From QWQI01 sp040374745 (GTDB lineage: Bacteria; Planctomycetota; Planctomycetia; Isosphaerales; Isosphaeraceae): DNA of 64,000 nucleotides. Below the pieces are notes generated by a model. That model was given only the letters and a program-made list of their open reading frames with translations. It had not been told where the DNA came from and did not search any database. The position numbers and the translations under genes are program-made. Shown one piece after another: positions 17,233 to 24,854 of this stretch; the stretch's first letter is position 1; each line of letters begins with the position of its first letter. Where the stretch lies: positions 1 through 64,000 of the forward strand of contig JBEITT010000004.1 in NCBI GenBank assembly GCA_040374745.1, given 5' to 3'.

Positions 17233-18522
17233 TTACTCGTGGCGAAGGGCTTCAATCGGGTCCATCATGGCCGCCCGGCGTGCTGGATATAACCCGGCGA
17301 TGACACCAACAAAGACCGAGACACTGAAGGCCGTGATGATGGAGAAAAATGTCACGATGGCTTTCACTTCGGCATTTGAAAAATAGACGATGGCAAATGG
17401 GATAATTACGCCGATTGCCACACCCAGAATTCCGCCAACACCCGAAAGCACGATGGTTTCAATCAGGAACTGCTGCACAATGTCTTTTCGCTTGGCACCC
17501 AGAGCCCGGCGAATGCCGATTTCGCGTGTTCGTTCTGTCACAGTTGCCAGCATGATGTTCATGATACCGATGCCACCCACGATCAGCGAAATGCCTGCGA
17601 TGGCACCCAGCACGAGGCTCCAGATACGAGCCGATCGCTGGGCTTCCAGCAGAAGGTCGTAAGGAATGGTGATGGCCACATCCTTCTTGCGATCGTGCGA
17701 ATTGTAGGGCTCAATGGCCTGCTTGATGATCGGTACGGTGGGCAGAACCAGCTTGGTGTCTTCTACCTGAACGGTGATCTGTGATAATTGAGTCTCTTCC
17801 ATTTCCATTGAGCCGGCCCGGCTATTCATGATTTTCTCGCCAAACCGGAGGCGACAGGTGTTAATGGGAATGTAGACATCCTTGTTGTAATCCTGGGCAG
17901 CAAACGAACCACCAATACCGGCCGTGGCCTGACGAACCTGTGTCACGCCAATTACGGTGTAATAGTCAGAACCGATCTTGATCGACTTGCCGACCGGATC
18001 TTCAAAGGGAAAAAGCGACTCGGATGTTCCGGCGGCCAAAACGACGTAGTTTTGATAGTCGCGGTTATCCGTTTCTGAAAGGAAGCGACCACGGGCCATT
18101 TCCAGGCGATTGAAATCCTGATAGTCGGCCGTTGTGCCAACCACACGACCATCAAGCGCATGATTGAGTCGTCGAACTTCTTTTTTAATTTCGCGAATCG
18201 GCAAGGCTTTTTTGATGGTCGGCACAGTGGCAAGTACACGCTCAAAATCGTCGTATTTCAAACCATAATTCAAAATACGTGCCGGGCGACCACCAGCAGC
18301 CTGGGCCTCGTCGGAAGGCTTGACCGATCGGTAAATGATATTTGTCACACCCAGCATTTCAAAACGCTGCTGGGCATCACGACTGGAGCCTTCACCAATG
18401 GCAAGCATGGCAATCACGCTGGCCACACCGAATACGATGCCGAGAACGGTCAGGCCTGATCGCAACTTGTGCAACAGCAGACTCTTGAGACCCATTTTGA
18501 GACTACGCCAGATACGACCCAT
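17233..18522 (-). CDS. MacB-type ABC transporter permease
   Basis: 429 residues. One membrane segment near the N-terminus (about 18-42, LRSGLTVLGIVFGVASVIAML) is followed by a large periplasmic MacB_PCD domain (about 43-290) and three C-terminal segments (about 298-325, 350-380 and 390-415). This is the FtsX/MacB four-helix layout with the permease separate from the ATPase. It acts as a mechanotransmission transporter pushing substrates through a TolC-type duct. It is the last gene of the operon, 79 bp after the ATPase gene. Confidence 0.92.
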   Translation of the reverse strand: MGRIWRSLKMGLKSLLLHKLRSGLTVLGIVFGVASVIAMLAIGEGSSRDAQQRFEMLGVTNIIYRSVKPSDEAQAAGGRPARILNYGLKYDDFERVLATVPTIKKALPIREIKKEVRRLNHALDGRVVGTTADYQDFNRLEMARGRFLSETDNRDYQNYVVLAAGTSESLFPFEDPVGKSIKIGSDYYTVIGVTQVRQATAGIGGSFAAQDYNKDVYIPINTCRLRFGEKIMNSRAGSMEMEETQLSQITVQVEDTKLVLPTVPIIKQAIEPYNSHDRKKDVAITIPYDLLLEAQRSARIWSLVLGAIAGISLIVGGIGIMNIMLATVTERTREIGIRRALGAKRKDIVQQFLIETIVLSGVGGILGVAIGVIIPFAIVYFSNAEVKAIVTFFSIITAFSVSVFVGVIAGLYPARRAAMMDPIEALRHE

Positions 18523-18601
18523 GGTCAGTCGGCTCCTCTGCCACCTTAACTCAGGCTGAAAAAAGCTCCGTACAATTCGGCGACACTTAACTGTTTGTGA
18601 A

Positions 18602-19444
18602 TCAGGCAGTTATACCCTGAAGCCGGGCAGCGGCCTCATACATGCGACGTGATGGGCCATCTTCCACAATCTGGCCGTCTCGCATGCGAATGATTCGTTT
18701 GGCGTGTTCGGCAATGTCATCTTCATGGGTCACCATGATAATGGTTTTGCCGGCTTCGTTCAGGTTGCCCAGCATTGTCATGATTTCATGGCTGGTGCGG
18801 GTATCAAGGTTTCCTGTGGCTTCGTCAGCGAGAATGATGTAGGGATCATTGATTAACGAGCGGGCGATGGCCACACGCTGTTGCTGACCACCCGAGAGTT
18901 GCATTGGCCGGTGATCAAGTCGTTCGCCGAGGCCTACCATTTCAGCAAGCTGAACGGTGCGTTCCTGCTGTTCCCTGGACAATTCACCATTTCCCTGATA
19001 AGTCAGGGGAATCTGGATATTTTCCAGAACAGTGTATTGCTGAATCAGGTTGTATGACTGAAAGATGAAGCCGATGTAGCGGCTTCGAACATCGGAAAGA
19101 TCGTCGTCAGACATGTTGGCGACGTCGTTCGTTCCCATGTAATACTGTCCGGAACTGGGACGATCAAGACATCCGAGAAGGTTCAGCATGGTCGATTTAC
19201 CGGAACCGGAGGCCCCCATGATCGCCACATATTCGCCTTCATAAAAATCAACGGAAACCCCGCGAAGGGCATGGACAATAACGGCACCGGACTCGGGTCC
19301 GGCGCCTTTCTTACCCATGATATAGGTTTTTCTGACATCTCTGAGGCTCACGATCGGGCGTTTGCCCTCCTCCATCGCACGACTGCGATAGAGGGTATTC
19401 GGAACCTTGATTTGAGAAAGATCTATGGTTGAGAGGTCACTCAT
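18602..19444 (-). CDS. ABC transporter ATP-binding protein, MacB/LolD type
   Basis: 280 residues, about 50 longer than LolD because of an N-terminal extension. Walker A is GASGSGKST (77-85), the Q-loop is FIFQSYNL, the signature is LSGGQQQRVA (183-192) and Walker B is YIILADEATGNLD (about 202-214), followed by the switch His in MVTHEDD. All are intact. It pairs with the downstream FtsX-like permease. Its ATG overlaps the stop of the adaptor gene by 4 nt. Confidence 0.95.
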   Translation of the reverse strand: MSDLSTIDLSQIKVPNTLYRSRAMEEGKRPIVSLRDVRKTYIMGKKGAGPESGAVIVHALRGVSVDFYEGEYVAIMGASGSGKSTMLNLLGCLDRPSSGQYYMGTNDVANMSDDDLSDVRSRYIGFIFQSYNLIQQYTVLENIQIPLTYQGNGELSREQQERTVQLAEMVGLGERLDHRPMQLSGGQQQRVAIARSLINDPYIILADEATGNLDTRTSHEIMTMLGNLNEAGKTIIMVTHEDDIAEHAKRIIRMRDGQIVEDGPSRRMYEAAARLQGITA

Positions 19445-21411
19445 TGGGGCGGGCCTCCGCCACCTGGGCGACCACCACCAAAACCACCGCCACCTGGCCC
19501 ACCGCCGCCACCTGGACGACCGCCACCGAAGCCACCACCACCTGGAGGACCACCACCGAAGCCGCCTCCACTGGAGAACTGCTTCATCATGTCTTCCAGT
19601 TTCTTGATCTGGTCGTCGGTCGCACCCGCTGCTTTCAGGGTCGAGGCCCGTTCTTCAGGCGTGCCACGGAAGAGTTTCATTCGGTCTTCCTGCGGAACTT
19701 TCTGAATCAGGGCTGACAGGGCCGGGTCGGCACCAAACATGCCGCCACCAGCACCACGGCCGCCCTTGCTCTTGGCCTTTTCCTTGCCTTCAGCACCTTT
19801 GCCCGGGGCACCACCCTTGGCCACTTCGGCGGCTTCGCCGGCTTTCTTGGCTGCACCACCCCACGACTTTGACTTGCCGGCGGCACCGGGACCCACCAGA
19901 TCGCGTTTTTCGGAATCGGACAGAAGGTTCATGGGTGCCAGAGCAACCTCTGCACCGTCGCCAAGGCCCTCTTTAATCTCTATCAGCTGGTCGTTGGTAT
20001 CGCCCAGCTTGATTTCGGTTTTATCCCATGCTGTGCCATTCTTCTTGAAGGCGAAATCCTTGCCGCCCATCTGTAAAACGGCCTGTACGGGAACGGCCAG
20101 CACATTTTCAATTTCGTTAATCAGGATTTCAACCTGGGCCGTCATGCCCGGACGCAGGCTCTGGTTCGGCTTGTCAATCGATACCTGGGTGGTATAGACC
20201 TTGACGTCCGAGTTAAAGAAGTTGGCCGTATCAGGAAGAGGAGCCACGGAATCAACCGTACCTTCTAGCACTTCACCGGGGAAGGCATCAACGCGGATAC
20301 GTGCTTTGAGCCCCTTCTGAACCCTGTCGATCTGCGACTCGTGAACCTTCGTATTGACCCGCATGTTGTTAATATCGGGCAGGCGGAAGATTGGCTGACG
20401 CTCACGAACCTGGGCACCTTCTTCAATCTGTGGGGCATTCGAGCTGCCGAAGCGGCCAGGGTCGTTGGCATAAACCACCAGCCCCTCGTTCGGTGCAAAA
20501 AGTTTGCACTTCTCGATCTGTGCCTTCAGCTTGTTTTCTTTTTCTTTTTCGAGGTTGAGAGTGGCTTCCTTGGCCAATTCGTCGGACTTGGCCTTCTCAA
20601 TATTGGAGTCCAGGTCTGTCAACATCTTGCGCTTGGTATATTCCTTCAGCACAATGATCTTGGTTTCAGCCTGTTCCTTAGAGAAGGTGGCCTTCTGCAG
20701 GTTAGCCTGCTCAGAAACCATGGAAGTGCGGGAGACATAACCCTTTTTGTACATGTCTTCCGTCCAGGCCAGGCGGTCCTTGGCCCGATACATTTCGGTT
20801 TCGGCCAGAGCCTTTTCGCCTTCAGCCTGACGCATGTCCTGAACATATGTGCCGTTGAGGTATTCTTCCTTGGCAATTTCAGCGACTTCGCGTGTCAGTT
20901 TACTGTTCAGGTAAGCCGCTTCAGCCTGCTGAACAGTGATCTGCTGATTTGTCAGGGAATCCTTGAGTGAGGCCGAATCAAGCTCGCAGACGAGTTCGCC
21001 CTTACGCACGCGGCTGCCCTCAGGCAGGATCTTGATGATGGTGGTGGAGCCTTCCACCTCGCACATCACGTCTTCGTTGCGAGAGCTTTCCAGGTTACCG
21101 CGTTCTTTGACGGTGATTGCCAGAAGGCCTTTGTTGACCTTGTAACTGACAACGTCAATCTGCTGAGCACCCATGAAGGACTTGTAGAAGTCTTTCTTGA
21201 TGCCAAATTGTTCCAGCTGCCCTGAATAAACGAGTCCGGCGAAGCCTCCTCCGCCGAACACGAGAAACATCAGGAGTTTCTTGCCAAATCCCATCCGCTT
21301 CCGCGGCATGCGTTTACTGGACGGGGAATCCAGCGGCGGCAGGCTCACCGGCGGGGCTGTCGGCTCCGTCGATCCGGACGGAGTAGATGGATTTGGGAGA
21401 GAAAAGTTCAT
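19441..21411 (-). CDS. Periplasmic adaptor (MFP/HlyD family) with Gly-rich tail
   Basis: 656 residues from the ATG at 21411, chosen because GGGAGG lies exactly 6 nt upstream; starts at 21309 or 21294 would avoid overlap but have weaker sites. A Pro/Ser-rich cytoplasmic tail (1-34) and a membrane anchor (about 45-65) lead to an MFP core: lipoyl-like half motifs, a long coiled-coil hairpin (about 160-300) and beta-barrel and membrane-proximal domains to about 520. Beyond this are Ala/Lys-rich sequence, a short helical segment (DRMKLFRGTPEERASTLK) and a terminal GGGFGGGRPGGGG-type tract, unusual for this family. It links the inner-membrane ABC pump to the TolC-like duct. Confidence 0.9.
   Translation of the reverse strand: MNFSLPNPSTPSGSTEPTAPPVSLPPLDSPSSKRMPRKRMGFGKKLLMFLVFGGGGFAGLVYSGQLEQFGIKKDFYKSFMGAQQIDVVSYKVNKGLLAITVKERGNLESSRNEDVMCEVEGSTTIIKILPEGSRVRKGELVCELDSASLKDSLTNQQITVQQAEAAYLNSKLTREVAEIAKEEYLNGTYVQDMRQAEGEKALAETEMYRAKDRLAWTEDMYKKGYVSRTSMVSEQANLQKATFSKEQAETKIIVLKEYTKRKMLTDLDSNIEKAKSDELAKEATLNLEKEKENKLKAQIEKCKLFAPNEGLVVYANDPGRFGSSNAPQIEEGAQVRERQPIFRLPDINNMRVNTKVHESQIDRVQKGLKARIRVDAFPGEVLEGTVDSVAPLPDTANFFNSDVKVYTTQVSIDKPNQSLRPGMTAQVEILINEIENVLAVPVQAVLQMGGKDFAFKKNGTAWDKTEIKLGDTNDQLIEIKEGLGDGAEVALAPMNLLSDSEKRDLVGPGAAGKSKSWGGAAKKAGEAAEVAKGGAPGKGAEGKEKAKSKGGRGAGGGMFGADPALSALIQKVPQEDRMKLFRGTPEERASTLKAAGATDDQIKKLEDMMKQFSSGGGFGGGPPGGGGFGGGRPGGGGGPGGGGFGGGRPGGGGPPQ
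19444..19566 (-). repeat. Gly/Pro-rich tandem repeat at the adaptor C-terminus
   Basis: About 120 bp of imperfect repeats (CCACCACCACCTGG-like units on the plus strand) encode repeated GGGGFGGGRPGG blocks that form the last 40 or so residues of the adaptor protein. Slippage-prone and probably length-variable between strains. Confidence 0.8.
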
Positions 21412-24388
21412 AGAAGGCCTCCCATTCGTCGTAGGGCATGATCCCCAGGTCACGATACAATTGTAGTCGCTGACCAAGGAACGTCACATAGTTATTGACA
21501 AGATTGTTGGCGTTGCCGTTAAGGTTGGTGATTGACTGGTTCAGGTTGATGACCTGCACGGCCTGGTCGCCTGAACCACCGGGGGCGAAGAGTTGTTCCT
21601 GGGATTGATCACGCTGCCGGAACGAGAGCGTGAACTGGCGTTTGCCGATTTCATACTGTTGGTATGTTAATTGTAACGCACGAATCTCAGAACGGATAGA
21701 CTGCTTCAGATTATCTTCAGCACGCATCAGTGCCCGTCGCTGCGATTGATAGTTGATCAGAGACTGACGGAACTGATTTCGCTCATTCAGACGAACCAGT
21801 GGCAGCTCGGCGTTAAACACGAGGTTAAACTGCTTGGCGTCGCTTAGAAAGCCAACCGGATTGGTCGTGAATGGAGATGTGAACACCTGGTTTGTCACCG
21901 ACACGTTAAACACACCCTTGAGGGCATTGGCCGTGACACGGATCTGACGCCAGGAGTCGTAGAGCTGGGCCCGGGCGTTCATCAGGTCGAGACGGTTTTC
22001 CATGGCGACTCGAACGGCGGCACTGAGGAGCTCTTCTTCTTCGTCAAATCGTTCCTTGATAATGACATCCAGCACTGAGCGGTCGTCGATTCGGATGTCG
22101 ATTTCGTCAAGATCGGGCAGGCGACCAACGATGACGTCGAGTTCGGCCAGTTCACGATCCTTGCGGATCGACCATTCTCTCAGTTCCCGCAGGAACTTGC
22201 GATAGGGAGAAATCAGTTCAAGGTCGGGCATGAGCGGCGTATCGGGCGGCAGGCCCATCTGCATCTTGAACTGGTCCAGCTGGTTGCGGAAGAGAACCTG
22301 TGAGTTGAGCAGATTAACGCGGCTGTTCTGCAACGCGTTATTGGTCTGGTCTACCTGAAGCTGCGTGAGAGTCGAGCCCTCGCCACCAAGCTGCTCTTCC
22401 TGCAGACCGAGCGATGTTTCAAAACTTGAAACAGCGTTGCGGTTATTTTCAATCTGCATCAGGGTTTGCAGAAGCGGCATAAAACCGATTGTCGGGTCGC
22501 CACCCACCGATGTCGAGCCTGTGGCACCGATGGAGAGATTGTTTGAACCACCGCTGGCCTGGCCCAACATGGTTTTGGCGACAAAGTCCTGCCGGTAACG
22601 GGCGAAGGCACGCACTTCATAAAGCAGGTTGCGTTCGGCCTGGGTCAGGTTTTCCAGGGTGACTGCCCGGCCACCACCTTTAAGAAACGGCTGAACGATC
22701 GAAATTGGAATGACCGACTGCACGTTTGGCTGGATCGGGTTTGAGCCGGTCAGGTTAAAGACCGTCTGGCTTGCGAACGCCGCCACCACACGGGCACCCG
22801 ACATGAAGACCTTGCCCACGCCGGCGACCTGGCCCTGCGAGAGCACGCTTGACTGACCGCCAGGGGCTTCCAGCGTTCTATACAGAAAACTGTTGGCGAA
22901 GTTAGCCGGTGAACCGCCTGCTGTTGTGCCTGTGGTTGGGCTCAGACCCGCGAAGACCTGCGGTTCAAGATTGAACCTTTGCAGAGTAACAGGAAGTGCC
23001 GTGGTGTAAATATTTTCCAGTCGCGACTGATAATCACGGCTGTTGACCAGGGCCAGGCTCATGGCGTGCTCAGGTGTAATGACATAAACCTTGGAGCCAC
23101 GAGGCAAACCAGCTGCCAGCTGAATATCAAGATCCTGAATTTTTGGATTCAGAAGCTCAAGCAGCTTGGTGGTCGTATCTTCAATGGAGGGGCCGGCCGG
23201 TTGCCCAGGAAGCTGATTTGCCGAAGCGTCAGGCTTGACAATATCGAGAGGCTCAGGCAGTTTGGCCGGATCAACAGGTGCCGGCGGGGCGGCAGCGGGT
23301 TTCGCCTGGGTGTTGTTAGCGGCGGCAGCAGGTGCGGTGGCCTGGGTCTGAACAACGGATGAATCGAGCGCAGGAGCATTAACCGAAGTAAAATTCGGTA
23401 ATGGAATACCAGTTTTCTCCGAAGCACTCAACTGGCTGATCATGGCTCGCGTTTGTGTGCTGACCGTATCAAGTCTGACCGGATCATTACCCGGTTTGAA
23501 GAACTTGGAGGCAACTTTGGCGGATTCTTCGTTCTGGGTTGATGCAGAAAGATCTTCACCCGGAGAAGTGGCCTGAGGCGCTCGTTGACCGGATAGAGCG
23601 ACTCGTGCCGGACTGTGCCCCGGGTGAAGATCTACTTCATTAGGCGACACTGAGCCGGCACTCGTCCCAACTTTATTTGCAGAAATTGAATTTAGGATGT
23701 GAGGCTGCACATTTCTCGACATGGGAACGCGAGGCGTGTTGCTGCCGGGAAAGGCGGATGAGCCCGGCGCACCGGGTGCTGGTGGAGCGGGTGCTGCTGG
23801 CGGCGGCGAGACTGGCACACTGGGATTGGGTCCGATTTCGTTCGGACTGACTCGACCAGGTGTTGTTCTGTAGCCTGAATTCTCGCCACGGAACGCACGA
23901 TTCTCCTCGCGAGTCTGGCGATCGGTTTCAGGGTCGTTCGGCACTCGGGGCTCTGGCCGGAGATCAGGCACCCGGGGCGTCATCATGATTGATTCGCCGG
24001 AATCAGGTGCATCGGGGCTGGGCTTGTCGCGAGCCCATTCTTCAAGCATACCCAGATAGCCAGTGCCTTCAGTGGGGCTGAGAAGCCTGGTGCGAGGAGC
24101 CTGGGGCACGGGCGAAAGTGCTTCAGCAGCGACGTCGTCGGGTGGTGCCGCCGGATGATCGGGATCAAACGGGTCAGCGAACCGCGCCATCGCCGGCGGT
24201 TCTATTGAGAACATATCCAGCCGGAAGCGAGGGTCACGGCTCTTCTCAAAGACGGCTTCAGTGGTGTCCTGATTGGCCCACTGGCGGAAAAATTCCCGCG
24301 TGCAGCCAGACATACTGATGGACGCAACTGAGAAGGCGGCCAGAGGAATGGCTTTGGCAAGTCGCCTTTTCATCGAACGATTCTTCAT
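21314..24388 (-). CDS. TolC-like outer-membrane efflux lipoprotein with long N-terminal extension
   Basis: 1024 residues from the ATG at 24388; a TTG five codons upstream is less likely. The signal peptide ends in a lipobox-like SMSGC (Cys29), suggesting a lipoprotein. Residues 30 to about 420 are Pro/Ser/Ala-rich and probably disordered. The rest is an outer-membrane efflux domain with two long helical-hairpin repeats (for example NLTQAERNLLYEVRAFARYRQDFVA and the later RSEIRALQLTYQQYEIG). TolC is about 490 residues, so this is double length. It is the first gene of the efflux operon, and its last 98 bp overlap the adaptor gene in another frame. Confidence 0.88.
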   Translation of the reverse strand: MKNRSMKRRLAKAIPLAAFSVASISMSGCTREFFRQWANQDTTEAVFEKSRDPRFRLDMFSIEPPAMARFADPFDPDHPAAPPDDVAAEALSPVPQAPRTRLLSPTEGTGYLGMLEEWARDKPSPDAPDSGESIMMTPRVPDLRPEPRVPNDPETDRQTREENRAFRGENSGYRTTPGRVSPNEIGPNPSVPVSPPPAAPAPPAPGAPGSSAFPGSNTPRVPMSRNVQPHILNSISANKVGTSAGSVSPNEVDLHPGHSPARVALSGQRAPQATSPGEDLSASTQNEESAKVASKFFKPGNDPVRLDTVSTQTRAMISQLSASEKTGIPLPNFTSVNAPALDSSVVQTQATAPAAAANNTQAKPAAAPPAPVDPAKLPEPLDIVKPDASANQLPGQPAGPSIEDTTTKLLELLNPKIQDLDIQLAAGLPRGSKVYVITPEHAMSLALVNSRDYQSRLENIYTTALPVTLQRFNLEPQVFAGLSPTTGTTAGGSPANFANSFLYRTLEAPGGQSSVLSQGQVAGVGKVFMSGARVVAAFASQTVFNLTGSNPIQPNVQSVIPISIVQPFLKGGGRAVTLENLTQAERNLLYEVRAFARYRQDFVAKTMLGQASGGSNNLSIGATGSTSVGGDPTIGFMPLLQTLMQIENNRNAVSSFETSLGLQEEQLGGEGSTLTQLQVDQTNNALQNSRVNLLNSQVLFRNQLDQFKMQMGLPPDTPLMPDLELISPYRKFLRELREWSIRKDRELAELDVIVGRLPDLDEIDIRIDDRSVLDVIIKERFDEEEELLSAAVRVAMENRLDLMNARAQLYDSWRQIRVTANALKGVFNVSVTNQVFTSPFTTNPVGFLSDAKQFNLVFNAELPLVRLNERNQFRQSLINYQSQRRALMRAEDNLKQSIRSEIRALQLTYQQYEIGKRQFTLSFRQRDQSQEQLFAPGGSGDQAVQVINLNQSITNLNGNANNLVNNYVTFLGQRLQLYRDLGIMPYDEWEAFYELFSPKSIYSVRIDGADSPAGEPAAAGFPVQ

Positions 24389-24854
24389 GACCCTTAACCT
24401 CAATTTGCATCAGGAACCGGTATTCCCATGCAAACTCCAGAGAGGAAAGCTGATCCAGTATTGATTCGGATACATCATGACAATTAACCGAAAGCCTTGA
24501 CCCGGTGACACTTGAGAGAATCTCTCAGAGTCACATTCCGGGTATGGCAATGGTATCAGCCATAACGCAATTGCTAAACATATCGGTCGTTCCGGCTGTA
24601 GGGGTTAATTTAATTCCGGCGACTCTCATTTCCTCACACTTTCGGAAAAGCCTTACAGTTATTCATGATTGGATGACGATGGGAGAAATAATTCGTAGGA
24701 ATGTCGGCGATGGTTGCCCGCTGATGCGCAGGTTCAGCAGGGTATGGAAACCCGCGACGTCATTCAAGTTCTAAATCACCTGGCCAATCTCGCCTGAGAA
24801 CCGGCAGGCTTTAAATGCCTGGCCTTTTTTGGCGCAGGAGAAGGGAGTCTCCCG
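24389..24854. other. Divergent intergenic region
   Basis: 466 bp between the efflux operon (minus) and the FG-GAP gene (plus), which must hold both promoters. A Shine-Dalgarno run (GGAGAAGGGAG) lies 7-17 nt before the plus-strand ATG. No convincing promoter boxes, repeats or small gene were seen. Confidence 0.5.
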
